Origin: an uncultured Oscillospiraceae bacterium
GTDB lineage: Bacteria > Bacillota > Clostridia > Oscillospirales > Ruminococcaceae
Direction of reading: 5' to 3'
DNA length: 64,000 bases
Assembly: GCA_910587135.1 (NCBI GenBank)
Contig: CAJULF010000004.1
Location: forward strand, 28,606 to 92,605
Shown: positions 1 through 8,371 of the stretch, piece by piece
Numbering within the stretch: the first letter of the stretch is position 1
How the letters are laid out: each line of letters opens with the position of its first letter
Notes under the pieces: model-generated
Databases searched by the model: none
Told to the model about the DNA's origin: nothing
What the model saw: the letters and a program-made list of their open reading frames with translations, nothing else
Translations under genes and position numbers: made by a program

Positions 1-1
1 G

Positions 2-1234
2 GATAATTTTGAGTCGGACGGATTGCAGTATCACACGCAGCAGTTCTTCAATGCGCTTCAGGATTACTCCGAGGAGAAGCCGGACAGCCGCGAGGTTGCT
101 ACTATCGCACGCAATGCCGCGACCAACCTTTGCCAGGCGCTCAACAGTTACTATAACGATATCAAGAAGGTTGAGGAAACCTATGTTCAGGAGCTTAAGG
201 ATACCGTGCAGTATGTCAACGGCATGCTTGAGCAGATGAATTATCTCAACGAAAAGATAGCGCGCGAGAAGTTCCATTACCCCAATGACTATGGTCCCAA
301 TGAACTGTACGACGAGCTTAATATGTATATCGACGAGCTTGCCACCTACGGAAATATAAGCTTTAAGCTGAATTCCAACGGCACTTACAGCGTGGATATG
401 GCGGGAGTAAGGATTCTCGACGGAGAGAAATTCAAGACCAACAGCATTATAATGAGAGATTACGACGACTACGGAGCGGCAATTCTGCATTTCTCCAGCG
501 GCGAGGATCTTATTCTGTCAAACGGTATTCTCAAAGGCTATCAGAACATGATAAACGGCAACGGTGTGTACGCGACGGGAAACCAGAACGGCTACTACGG
601 CATAGCTTATTTCAAGAGCGCGCTGAATGCCTTTGCAAGCACCATTGCGGATACGTTTAACAAGGCTAACGGCTACGAAGAGCCCGGCTATGAGAACAGA
701 GCAATGTTCATGGCTCAGCTGGATGGTATCGAAAATGATTCCGTGGTTATCACGGCGGGTAATATCCATGTGTCCGATGCTTGGATGGCTGACCCTACGA
801 TGATAGGTCAGACACGCACCCTTGAGGACGGCACATGGAACTATCAGTACGGATACAGCGAGATAACGGATGATGACGGCAACGTTACTCTGCAGAATAC
901 CAATGTTCTGTATCTGCTTTCCCAGTTTGACAATACAAAGCTTTCTTTCGGAAACGCCAATGATTTCAAGGGTTCGGTTTATGAGTATATATCATTTGTC
1001 AGCAACCGATTGGGTCAGACTATCGCGTATGAACAAAGCCGCTATAATACCGCAGTCGTTACGGTAAATGAGTTGTTGGACGCGAGAGACGATGTTTCGG
1101 GTGTAACGCTGGACGAGGAAGGAATAAATATGCTGAATTATCAGAAGTGGTTCAGCGCATCCTCCAGACTTACCACCGCAATAGATGATATGCTGGATAA
1201 GCTTATAAACGGCACCGGAAGAGTCGGACTGTAA
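2..1234 (+). CDS. flgK: Flagellar hook-associated protein 1 FlgK, 5'-truncated by window edge
   Basis: FlgK forms the first junction ring between flagellar hook and filament and is exported through the flagellar type III apparatus. The frame is open to the first bases of the window, so the N-terminal part lies outside and about 410 residues remain. The remaining N-terminal part matches the helical FlgK region (LQYHTQQFFNALQDYS, then a coiled stretch ending YGPNELYDELNMYIDEL). The C-terminal helix with SRYNTAVVTVNELLDARDDV and the ending LNYQKWFSASSRLTTAIDDM is the diagnostic FlgK/FlgE-type C-terminal D0 domain. flgL follows after 15 bases with its own ribosome binding site, the usual order in Firmicutes. 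Identification is by family recognition and is firm. Confidence 0.95.
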   Translation, partial: DNFESDGLQYHTQQFFNALQDYSEEKPDSREVATIARNAATNLCQALNSYYNDIKKVEETYVQELKDTVQYVNGMLEQMNYLNEKIAREKFHYPNDYGPNELYDELNMYIDELATYGNISFKLNSNGTYSVDMAGVRILDGEKFKTNSIIMRDYDDYGAAILHFSSGEDLILSNGILKGYQNMINGNGVYATGNQNGYYGIAYFKSALNAFASTIADTFNKANGYEEPGYENRAMFMAQLDGIENDSVVITAGNIHVSDAWMADPTMIGQTRTLEDGTWNYQYGYSEITDDDGNVTLQNTNVLYLLSQFDNTKLSFGNANDFKGSVYEYISFVSNRLGQTIAYEQSRYNTAVVTVNELLDARDDVSGVTLDEEGINMLNYQKWFSASSRLTTAIDDMLDKLINGTGRVGL

Positions 1235-1249
1235 GGGGGTTAAGACAGA

Positions 1250-2857
1250 ATGAGAATTACTAACCAGACAATTTTAAGAGGATATAACCGCAACATCAAC
1301 CGCATAGCGGCGCAGAAAACAAGCTGCATGCAGAAAATATGGTCGGGGCGCGATTTTAACCGTGCCAGTGAAGCTCCCCTTTCCGCCGCCAAGGCGCTGA
1401 ACGTAAGAAGGCAGCTTTACAATACCGAGCAGTATAAGGAAAACCTTAAGACTGCCAATAAATTCTATACCGAGGCAGAGACTTCGCTGCTTCAGGTGTC
1501 TGAGGACCTTGCGATAGTGCGCGAGACTATCATAGCCGCGGTAAACACATATAAGGACAGGGGCGACCTGGCGATTTACGCGCAGCAGCTTGAAACAAAG
1601 GCAAAATCGCTTGTTTCGATTTTCAATACCGATTCCGCGGGGCGCGTAATATACGGTGGAAGCAACAACGATCAGATGCCGTTCAATATCTTGGAGGACA
1701 AGGACGGGAACGCGGTCACCGTTACATATAACGGAGTGCCGATAAACGCTTATAAAGATCCCAAGAAGTTCCCCTGCTCCGACGATGTATATGTTGATAT
1801 CGGGCTTGGCATGGTTATCAACCAGGAAACGCAGAAGGTTGATCCTCAGTCGGTGCTGAAGATATCCTTTAACGGCGCGGAGGTTTCCGGCTGCGGTGCG
1901 GAAAGCGGCTTTGCGGATATTGACATTAATTCTCTTGCGCCGCAGAAGAATTACGCGCTGGATGTTTACGCGAATAATATCAAGAAGACTGTTTACATAC
2001 GCACAAGCGCCGCGGCGGATAAGCAGGATCTGATGAAAGAGGTCAGCGACAAGATTAAGGAAGCTTATAAGTACGAGGACGTGCAACTGGATATTGATAC
2101 TGAAACCGGCACTATAAGCGTTGACGGCGCTACGGTATGTATAATGAACAATCCCAATGCCGACCCCGATAAGTATTCCCAAATCGATTTTACCAATGAG
2201 ATAGGGTATACCGATAATTACAGAGTTGGGCTTATAGGGCTTGAAGCCAACAAGACATACTCTTTCGTTGTTGAGTGCGGCGATAAGAAAGAAACGATAA
2301 CCTTTACCGCGGCAGAGTCGACGGATACAGACGGAAAGCCGAACGGCGAATACAATCTCAAGGATACGGTAACCGCAATAAATAAGGCTCTTGAAGACGC
2401 TTTCGGCGCGGGTGATTGCCCGCATATCGATTCGGACGGCATTGTGACCAAGGAAAGCGAAAAGGTAATTGTAAGAGCGGCAGGCGGCGACGAAAATGTC
2501 AGCGTAGAGCGCGAAAAAACCTACTCCGAAAACTACATTCAGCTTACTCTGGACGCGGCAAAGGCACTCAGAAACGGTGATATAGAGTATGCCAACGGTT
2601 GTATCGACAGAATAGTTAACGCGAGTGAGAGCCTTTTGATAAAGATAGCGGATATGGGATGCTCGGAGGATTTTATTGACTTCAACCTCGATCGCCTTGA
2701 GGTTCGCGACACTAACCTCAAGGAGCGCCAGGACGATTTGGAGGCGGTCGATCCCGAGTATCAAATCACGCTGCTCAAGCAGTTTGAGGCGATTTACAAT
2801 GCCTGCCTGCAAATGTCAGCAATGACTGTGGGAAACAGCATATTCAACTACATTTAA
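1250..2857 (+). CDS. flgL: Flagellar hook-associated protein 3 FlgL, unusually long
   Basis: FlgL is the second hook-filament junction protein. The start ATG follows the ribosome binding site AAGGGGG. Residues 1-140 are a flagellin-like N-terminal D0/D1 domain (MRITNQTILRGYNRNINRI, with the FNRASEAPLSAAKALNVRRQ stretch that pairs with the C-terminus). Residues about 445-535 form the matching C-terminal D1/D0 domain ending MSAMTVGNSIFNYI. At 535 residues it is much longer than the roughly 300 usual in Firmicutes. The excess lies at about residues 150-440, where two segments resembling each other (a DVYVDIGLG-like and a NYALDVYANN/YSFVVECGDK beta-rich pattern) suggest inserted surface domains. 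It is the second gene of the flagellar run. Confidence 0.95.
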   Translation: MRITNQTILRGYNRNINRIAAQKTSCMQKIWSGRDFNRASEAPLSAAKALNVRRQLYNTEQYKENLKTANKFYTEAETSLLQVSEDLAIVRETIIAAVNTYKDRGDLAIYAQQLETKAKSLVSIFNTDSAGRVIYGGSNNDQMPFNILEDKDGNAVTVTYNGVPINAYKDPKKFPCSDDVYVDIGLGMVINQETQKVDPQSVLKISFNGAEVSGCGAESGFADIDINSLAPQKNYALDVYANNIKKTVYIRTSAAADKQDLMKEVSDKIKEAYKYEDVQLDIDTETGTISVDGATVCIMNNPNADPDKYSQIDFTNEIGYTDNYRVGLIGLEANKTYSFVVECGDKKETITFTAAESTDTDGKPNGEYNLKDTVTAINKALEDAFGAGDCPHIDSDGIVTKESEKVIVRAAGGDENVSVEREKTYSENYIQLTLDAAKALRNGDIEYANGCIDRIVNASESLLIKIADMGCSEDFIDFNLDRLEVRDTNLKERQDDLEAVDPEYQITLLKQFEAIYNACLQMSAMTVGNSIFNYI

Positions 2858-2912
2858 ACAGCATAGGGCGGCTGAGCGCGAAAAAATCGCCGAATCCGCC
2901 CGCTGCGGATAT

Positions 2913-2938
2913 ATGCGGACAATGGATTTTGTCCGTAT
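2913..2938 (+). promoter_or_regulatory. Hairpin with GGA in a six-base loop, candidate CsrA site
   Basis: In the 222-base gap between flgL and the DUF6470 gene, arms ATGCGGACAA and TTGTCCGTAT pair (one G-T pair) around a loop TGGATT. A GGA exposed in a hairpin loop is the known CsrA target. The csrA gene lies about 1.2 kb downstream in the same run. It does not cover a Shine-Dalgarno sequence, so a regulatory role is inference. Apart from this hairpin the gap shows nothing clear. Confidence 0.35.
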
Positions 2939-3079
2939 TACGGGAGGATTTTGACAAGCCGGGAGAGGCGGCTAAGGATAAACTAAAGCAAATACCGACA
3001 GCGGCGTTGTGTGCATGATGCGGAAAACGAACGCTGCTGCCGTGAAATAGTTCAAAAATCAAAAAAGGAGGTGTTGGTT

Positions 3080-3700
3080 TTGAACCCTAATTTGCTGCAA
3101 ATAACCACGATCCCCATAAAGATCGAGATAAAGGTGACTAACGCAACTTATGAATACCCCGATGACAGGCAGCCAAAGGTGAATATTTCCACAAAAAACG
3201 GAGGTTATGTTATGGAAGCGGAACCTCTTAAGCTGAAAATTGACACCTATGAAGCGAGAAAGAGCCTTGGCTACGGGCATATGAACGACGCCGATATGCT
3301 TAAGCAAAAGGCGAACGAGGGCTGGTCGCTAGCTTTTCAGGGCACGGCGCGGGTCTCCTCGGAGGGTGATATGCTTGCAAGAGGTGCCAAAGCTTCGGAG
3401 ATAGCCTTGCAGAATGCGCGCGCGGGGGCTACCGTTGAAACGATTATGGAGTTTTTGCCCAAGGAGGGCGCGGATATCACCTTTGAAGCGGGTACGCTCA
3501 ATATCGAGTATCAGATGGGTTCGCAGGAAATCGACTGGGACGTTACGCCTCAGCTTCCGATGGAGTTTATCCCGGGCAGCGTAGAGCTTATAGTGAAGGA
3601 TTTCCCCCGCGTGGAAATAGAGTATGTGGGAGATCCGATTTATTTCCCCGTAAGCGCTAACCCGAGCTATGATCCGCCTGTTATTGATTTAAAGGCATAA
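3080..3700 (+). CDS. DUF6470 flagellar-operon protein (YviE-like)
   Basis: Protein of 206 residues belonging to the family encoded between flgL and fliW in Bacillus-type flagellar operons (YviE, DUF6470). Its biochemical role is not established. The TTG at 3080 was chosen because AGGAGG at 3066-3071 sits eight bases ahead; longer in-frame starts lack a ribosome binding site. Visible: an N-terminal segment NPNLLQITTIPIKIEI, then a mid region typical of the family (MEAEPLKLKIDTYEARKSLG), a helical part with EGDMLARGA, and a beta-rich C-terminus ending in SYDPPVIDLKA. There is no signal peptide or membrane segment, so it is cytoplasmic. Gene order supports the assignment as much as the sequence does. 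Confidence 0.8.
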   Translation: MNPNLLQITTIPIKIEIKVTNATYEYPDDRQPKVNISTKNGGYVMEAEPLKLKIDTYEARKSLGYGHMNDADMLKQKANEGWSLAFQGTARVSSEGDMLARGAKASEIALQNARAGATVETIMEFLPKEGADITFEAGTLNIEYQMGSQEIDWDVTPQLPMEFIPGSVELIVKDFPRVEIEYVGDPIYFPVSANPSYDPPVIDLKA

Positions 3701-3710
3701 TATCGCGGGA

Positions 3711-3740
3711 AAGGAGCCGCCGTTTTCGGCGCGTGAATTT
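3711..3740 (+). promoter_or_regulatory. Split fliW initiation region: Shine-Dalgarno, hairpin, then start
   Basis: AAGGAG (3711-3716) is 24 bases from the fliW ATG, too far for normal initiation. The intervening bases contain a perfect hairpin CGCCG-TTTT-CGGCG (3718-3731). If folded, it would bring the two to an effective distance of about ten bases. Two GGA trinucleotides (GGGAAAGGAG) lie at the site and could bind CsrA, the partner of FliW. This is read from sequence; function is inferred. Confidence 0.4.
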
Positions 3741-4172
3741 ATGAAGATTATTACCAGAGATTTCGGAGAGGTAGAGATTGATGAAAAAACCATCATCACC
3801 TTTCCGGAGGGGATTATAGGTTTTGAGCAGACAAAACGGTATGCGCTGCTGAGCCCGGTGGGGGACGGAAAGTACCCTATGTGGCTTCAGTCGGTGGAGA
3901 GTGCCGAGCCGTGCTTTGTGGTTTATGACCCGACGTTGGTTTGTCCGGATTACCGTTTTGAGATATCCGACGAGGAGCAGGAGCTGCTGAACATGGACGA
4001 AAATACCCCTCACATTATGCTTGCGGTGGCAATAGTTCCCGACGATTACAGAAAAACGACAATCAATTTAAGATGTCCGATAGTTTTGAATTTAAGGGAC
4101 AATGTCGCCGCGCAGGTAATTCTTACGGAACATTATGACTTCAAATGCCCCGTATATTCCGAGGAGGGTTGA
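3741..4172 (+). CDS. fliW: Flagellar assembly factor FliW
   Basis: FliW (143 residues) binds flagellin and CsrA; free flagellin displaces CsrA, which then represses flagellin translation (known for Bacillus subtilis). The family signature is clear: start MKIITRDFGEVEIDEK, the FPEGIIGFEQTKRYALL motif near residues 20-37, and the C-terminal PIVLNLRDNVAAQVILTEHY. Length is close to the usual 140-150. It ends one base before the csrA start, so the two are translationally coupled and will be made together, as expected for a protein and its antagonist. No upstream in-frame start is available; see the split initiation region. Confidence 0.97.
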   Translation: MKIITRDFGEVEIDEKTIITFPEGIIGFEQTKRYALLSPVGDGKYPMWLQSVESAEPCFVVYDPTLVCPDYRFEISDEEQELLNMDENTPHIMLAVAIVPDDYRKTTINLRCPIVLNLRDNVAAQVILTEHYDFKCPVYSEEG

Positions 4173-4173
4173 T

Positions 4174-4407
4174 ATGCTGGTAGTTACCCGTAAACAGGAC
4201 GAAAGCATTTTGATATCCGATGACATCGAAATAACGGTGCTTGAGATCACAAGAGATAAGGTGAAGATCGGAGTAAATGCTCCCAAAGAGATAAAAATCA
4301 TCAGAAGCGAGCTCAAGGAAACGCAGACAACCAACGAGCAGTCGGCTCATGTTTCAAACATTGGAATCGACGCGCTTCTGAAATCACATAATCAGGAGGA
4401 CAAGTAA
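4174..4407 (+). CDS. csrA: Carbon storage regulator CsrA
   Basis: Small RNA-binding translational regulator (77 residues) that binds GGA motifs near ribosome binding sites. The N-terminus MLVVTRKQDESILISDDIEI, followed by VLEITRDKVKIGVNAPKEIKIIRSE, is the complete CsrA core. The last 25 residues (SAHVSNIGIDALLKSHNQEDK) are a tail of normal firmicute type. The ATG at 4174 follows GAGGAGGG and begins two bases after the fliW stop codon; an upstream in-frame ATG inside fliW would add 13 residues foreign to the family. fliD starts directly on the base after the csrA stop. Confidence 0.97.
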   Translation: MLVVTRKQDESILISDDIEITVLEITRDKVKIGVNAPKEIKIIRSELKETQTTNEQSAHVSNIGIDALLKSHNQEDK

Positions 4408-6822
4408 ATGGCTTCAAGCAGTCAGATCCGCTTCAGCGGCATGAATTCGGGTCTTGATACGGAAAGCATCATCAAGAGCATGATGGAATCCTATCAGACC
4501 AAAATCGATAATCAGCAGAAAAAGCTTACAACGCTTTCCTGGCAGCAGGAGGCGTACCGCGATGTTATAGACAAGCTGACTTCTTTCAAGAATAAGTACT
4601 TCAATATTCTTAACAAGAACAGCTATCTGATGAGCCCGACCAGGTTCAACCAGTTCAGCAGCACCATTACCAACACCAAAAGCGGCAAGGAAGCTATGGG
4701 TCTTAAGGTTACCACCACATCGTCTTCTCTCAGTGGGGACTATAAGGTAAGCGTCAATCAGCTTGCTACCGCGGCTAAGGCAGAGGGGTCAGTCCTCAAA
4801 TCGGACGCTTTCTCGCTTGACCTTACAAAGGCAGCGGACACCTCCGAGTACACGACCGAAACTGCCGACGACGGAACGGTAACAAGAAAGTATAACTTTG
4901 AACTGGACGTTCAGGTGGGCAGCGTTACCAAAACCGTTTCCTTTGAGGTATCCGCGGAGGAAACCGATGGCAAAATAGATATGGATAAATTCAGGGCGGA
5001 CACGGTTGACGCTCTCAACAAGTCGCTTCAGGATGATTTCGGATATTCCGGAAAGAGCGGCGCGGGTGTTCAGGGCGCGGTGGACGCTGACGGTAAGGAA
5101 TGGTTTATCCAGAGCAAGCTGAACGCCGACGGAAAAATCGAGTTTGACATCGGCGGAAATGCGATCGCCTCCATTACCGAAAAAACCGGCAACTTCGGTC
5201 TGGCGCAGCCGGCAAGCAAGGTGGCAATTGCGGCGCAGAGCGCTGTTACGGGTGTAAACACCATTGCCATTGAGGTTGACGGCATTACAAAGAGCGTGTC
5301 TTTCAACGGACTTGCTTCAACTTTCTTCGACAGTAAGGACGAAGCGGGCAACGAGTCTATTCTTGCCTTGTATAACAATCTTAAGCTTGAAGCTTACAGG
5401 AAAGAGAAGAATCTCACAAGCGCGGATAAGGTCTCGCAGGAGGAGCTGGATAAATTCGCCTATACCAGCACACAGGCCGCTAAGGACTACAACTCCAATC
5501 AGATAGTTCTTAAGGCGAACGCCGAATTCAAATCCGAGGGAATCACTTTCAATATTGACAAGTCCTACATGACCGCTACCAAGGACGGCAAGAATATAGA
5601 TTTGGCGGTAACGGCTACATCCGGCGGTACGCTCAGCCTGACAAAGGGCAGGGCTTCCAATAAATACAACGGCTCTACCAAGCTCTCCGAAATGGGAATT
5701 ACCGGCAATGGCGAGGAGGGCGAATTTACCTTCAAGATCAACGGCAAGGAGATAAGCGTTGACAGAGACGGTACTATAAACGATCTTATTACTGCCGTGA
5801 AAAAGAGCGGAGCGGGAGTTACCCTGACATTCTCCAATCTCTCGAATAAATTCGAGATAACCGCTAACGATCTTGGAAACGGCGGAACTATCAACATTGA
5901 GGGCAACGATATCACCAAGGCGCTCGGTCTTACAGACGACAACGGGGATACCGTAGGCTTCACAGCAGGTCAGAACGCGATAATCAATATAAACGGTGAG
6001 GAGATCTATCACAACTCCAATGATTTTACCGTTGACGGAACTACATTCAGCTTTGACGAAACCGTTGCACTGGGCGAGGTGTATAACGTAGGCATAGAAA
6101 AGAGCTATGACGACGTAAAGCAGTCCATCAAGGATTTTGTCAATGATTACAATCAGCTTATCGACGACGTATACAAGCATATCGGAACTGCGCGTAAGAA
6201 GGACAGCAAGGACAATTACTATGAGCCTCTTACCGATGAGGAAAAAGAGGCGATGACCACCGAGCAGATCGAAAAGTGGGAGGAAGCCGCAAAAGCGGGC
6301 GTAATCTATAATGATTCCACTATTTCCGGCGTTATGTCCCAGATACGCACAGCGCTTTACAACAGCGTAACGCTGGACGACGGAACGCGCTTCGGTTTGT
6401 TTAATATGGGAATCAAGACCTCGTCCGATTATGCGGCTCATGGCAAGCTTGAAATTGATGAGGACGCCTTTGATGCTGCCTTCGAGAAAAATCCCGAGGC
6501 AATTGAAAAGCTGTTCACCGACAGCGAAAACGGCATTATGCAGAAGGTGAACACCGTTTTCGACAACGCTGTAAGAACAAACAGCCAAAACCCCGGCTCG
6601 CTTGTGCGCAAGGCCGGTCTCGCGACGGGTCTTACCGCCACCAAGAATACCATGTACAACGAGATGCAGTCCATTTCAAACCGCATCAAGCAATTACAGG
6701 AGAAGTATACCGCCAAAGAGGAATACTGGTGGAAGGTATTCACAAATCTGGAATCCGCTATGTCCGATCTCAACTCTCAGAGCAACTACCTTGCAAGCTA
6801 TCTGGGAACCGGATCTAACTGA
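4408..6822 (+). CDS. fliD: Flagellar filament capping protein FliD
   Basis: FliD caps the growing filament and folds exported flagellin. Residues 1-110 form the N-terminal D0/D1 coiled-coil domain (RFSGMNSGLDTESIIKSMMESYQ), and residues about 560-804 form the C-terminal domain (SIKDFVNDYNQLIDDVYKH, then TRFGLFNMGIKTSSDY and a final coil ending LNSQSNYLASYLGTGSN). At 804 residues it is longer than many FliD proteins; the middle (about 120-540) carries repeated beta domains that would be surface exposed. The start codon abuts the csrA stop, with AGGAGG just upstream inside the csrA end. fliS follows 26 bases later. Confidence 0.96.
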   Translation: MASSSQIRFSGMNSGLDTESIIKSMMESYQTKIDNQQKKLTTLSWQQEAYRDVIDKLTSFKNKYFNILNKNSYLMSPTRFNQFSSTITNTKSGKEAMGLKVTTTSSSLSGDYKVSVNQLATAAKAEGSVLKSDAFSLDLTKAADTSEYTTETADDGTVTRKYNFELDVQVGSVTKTVSFEVSAEETDGKIDMDKFRADTVDALNKSLQDDFGYSGKSGAGVQGAVDADGKEWFIQSKLNADGKIEFDIGGNAIASITEKTGNFGLAQPASKVAIAAQSAVTGVNTIAIEVDGITKSVSFNGLASTFFDSKDEAGNESILALYNNLKLEAYRKEKNLTSADKVSQEELDKFAYTSTQAAKDYNSNQIVLKANAEFKSEGITFNIDKSYMTATKDGKNIDLAVTATSGGTLSLTKGRASNKYNGSTKLSEMGITGNGEEGEFTFKINGKEISVDRDGTINDLITAVKKSGAGVTLTFSNLSNKFEITANDLGNGGTINIEGNDITKALGLTDDNGDTVGFTAGQNAIININGEEIYHNSNDFTVDGTTFSFDETVALGEVYNVGIEKSYDDVKQSIKDFVNDYNQLIDDVYKHIGTARKKDSKDNYYEPLTDEEKEAMTTEQIEKWEEAAKAGVIYNDSTISGVMSQIRTALYNSVTLDDGTRFGLFNMGIKTSSDYAAHGKLEIDEDAFDAAFEKNPEAIEKLFTDSENGIMQKVNTVFDNAVRTNSQNPGSLVRKAGLATGLTATKNTMYNEMQSISNRIKQLQEKYTAKEEYWWKVFTNLESAMSDLNSQSNYLASYLGTGSN

Positions 6823-6848
6823 TAATCGGAGGAAGGAGAGGGAGAGTT

Positions 6849-7250
6849 ATGGTAAATCCCTATTCGGCATATAAAAAGTCCTCCGTTTCCACTATGACCC
6901 CAGTTGAGGTTGTCATAAAGCTCTATGCGGAAATCGAGCGTCAGCTTGCCATCGGTGTAAGCTGTGTTGAGGAAAAGAAGGACAACGCCAAGGCAAATGA
7001 GGCTTTCCTTAAGGCTCAGGAGTGCATCTCAGCGCTTCGGGAGTCACTGGATATGTCTATCCCTATTTCCAATAATCTTGAACAGCTTTATGTTTTCTTC
7101 TACAAGGAAATGATAAACGCCAATATTCATAAAGACTGCACCGAAATCAAAAAGATAATCCCCATGATAGCCGATCTGCGCGACGCTTTTACACAGATAA
7201 GCCAGATGACTAAAGAGGAGATAGAGGCGCAGGAAAAGGGCAAAAAATAG
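6849..7250 (+). CDS. fliS: Flagellar export chaperone FliS
   Basis: FliS (133 residues) keeps flagellin from polymerising in the cytoplasm and delivers it to the export gate. The N-terminus NPYSAYKKSSVSTMTPVEVVIKLYAEIERQL is the standard FliS opening, and the four-helix pattern with ISNNLEQLYVFFYKEMINANI follows. Length is typical. The start follows GGAGGAAGGAGAGGGAGAG. It is next to fliD as in most flagellated Firmicutes. The C-terminal KEEIEAQEKGKK is a charged tail with no special meaning that I can see. Confidence 0.96.
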   Translation: MVNPYSAYKKSSVSTMTPVEVVIKLYAEIERQLAIGVSCVEEKKDNAKANEAFLKAQECISALRESLDMSIPISNNLEQLYVFFYKEMINANIHKDCTEIKKIIPMIADLRDAFTQISQMTKEEIEAQEKGKK

Positions 7251-7399
7251 CTCGTTTGTCACCTTTATAAAGGCGGCGGACAGGATTTTGGGGGGCGTTT
7301 CCTTTTGGGGAGTATTCGGCAAAAACGGTAACATATTTATCGGAAGCTTATATAATATAAAAAATACCTAAGATCAGCAGGTGTAAGGGGGGATTTACT

Positions 7400-7885
7400 A
7401 TGGCAGAGCTGTACGGCTGCGATAGAGTAATTGAGATAATGGAGCAGATTTTGCAGACGCTTCAGACATACGAAAAGGAAACGGACACCATGGTAAACGC
7501 CGACCTTGAAACGCTTCAGCGTGGTTTGATAGCGCGCAACGAGCTTATTGAAACGCTTGATATGCTCAAAGACGATCTGGACGGAGCGGTCGAGTTTGAA
7601 ATGGGTGAGGAGCGCGATCTGCTGAAAAACCTTGTAAGAGGCAGCTATGTTTCGGTGGTGCTGGATGACCCACACAGAAGGGTGCAGCGGCTTCAGAGCA
7701 ACATTGCTGTTGCGAAGCAGCGCATACTGGATAAGGACAGGGTCATTTCCGAGCAGTTCAGAAATCAGCATCAGGACTCCCGAAAAGAGCTTGAGCAGCT
7801 GCGGCAGACCAAGCAGAAAATCGGCTATTACAACAGCGCGGTTGTCGGCAGAGCCACGGGTCAGTCGCTCAATAAAAATCTTTAA
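7400..7885 (+). CDS. FlgN/FliT-like flagellar chaperone (tentative)
   Basis: Protein of 161 residues, almost entirely helical, with heptad-like runs (residues 8-60 and 95-140). It ends KQKIGYYNSAVVGRATGQSLNKN, a tail like that of FlgN-type export chaperones, which guard FlgK and FlgL before secretion. It has no signal peptide. Position directly after fliS, in a run that lacks any other FlgK/FlgL chaperone, supports the role. It starts after AAGGGGGG. A 149-base gap with a TATAAT at 7351 separates it from fliS, so it may also have a promoter of its own. Sequence similarity alone would not prove the call. Confidence 0.6.
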   Translation: MAELYGCDRVIEIMEQILQTLQTYEKETDTMVNADLETLQRGLIARNELIETLDMLKDDLDGAVEFEMGEERDLLKNLVRGSYVSVVLDDPHRRVQRLQSNIAVAKQRILDKDRVISEQFRNQHQDSRKELEQLRQTKQKIGYYNSAVVGRATGQSLNKNL

Positions 7886-7890
7886 CATTA

Positions 7891-7914
7891 AATGCCGCCT
7901 TTCGGGGCGGCATT
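7891..7914 (+). terminator. Hairpin ending the flagellar run
   Basis: AATGCCGCC-TTTC-GGGGCGGCATT lies six bases after the stop codon. The stem is GC-rich, but only a weak T tract follows, and a repeat element begins at its foot. Confidence 0.6.
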
Positions 7915-7915
7915 A

Positions 7916-8092
7916 GATTGTATATAAAGGTTGATTATATTAAAAAATTTCAAAATTTCCGCAATCACGCGCCGTTCGCTGCGCTCACTCCGCGCGATTG
8001 CGGAAACCGGTCAGAATTTGCGTAGCAAATTCCGACACTTTTTAAATTTCATGCGCCGACATTGCGTGGCAAATAAGCTTTTAGAAAAAGCC
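7916..8092 (-). repeat. Family 1 intergenic repeat, copy a
   Basis: Complete copy in minus orientation. Reading plus: the end with TATATAAAGGTTGA, then AAATTTCAAAATTTCCGC, a long palindromic core (GCAATCACGCGCCGTTCGC with its inverse), a second palindrome GAATTTGCGTAGCAAATTC, the constant block TTTCATGCGCCGACATTGCG and the terminal GCTTTT. It carries no coding sequence. Confidence 0.85.
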
Positions 8093-8128
8093 TCAGATTG
8101 TAGAAAAAGCTTTTTTGCCGCGCAATTC
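8093..8128 (+). repeat. Family 1 repeat, truncated 5' end
   Basis: TCAGATTGTAGAAAAAGC followed by TTTTTTGCCGCGCAATTC matches the first 35 bases of the element in plus orientation. It stands head-to-head with copy a. Confidence 0.6.
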
Positions 8129-8226
8129 AATAAAATTTATCTCTGATAACCCCATACAAAGTTTAAAGGCTTATTTTGTTAAATATTCACAAAAAAATTT
8201 GCGATTTTCTTTTTTTACTAAAACGC

Positions 8227-8255
8227 TTGCAAAAAAGCGCATTTTATTGTATAAT
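8227..8255 (+). promoter_or_regulatory. Promoter of the EAL-HDOD gene
   Basis: TTGCAA (8227-8232), 17-base spacer, TATAAT (8250-8255). It leaves an untranslated leader of about 110 bases before the gene at 8372, in which no clear fold was seen. Confidence 0.75.
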
Positions 8256-8371
8256 TATTGTTAAGAATATACGCTTGAAACGCGGCGGTCGTGCAGATGT
8301 GTTACGGCGTCATGATATCGTTTCGGGGATCAGGCGTGTGAAGCAAATTCCGGTTTAAGGGGTGTGAGAGT

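Noticed and set aside
1274..2812. Long open frame opposite flgL
   Set aside because: It lies antisense to a firmly identified gene, has no ribosome binding site or family resemblance, and arises from codon bias in the real frame.
7328..7356. Promoter before the FlgN-like gene
   Set aside because: TATAAT is present at 7351, but no acceptable -35 box lies 16-18 bases upstream; not listed as a feature.
7916..8128. Small open frames within the repeat elements (several copies)
   Set aside because: Frames are not conserved between copies, and palindromes rather than codons are preserved; no ribosome binding sites.
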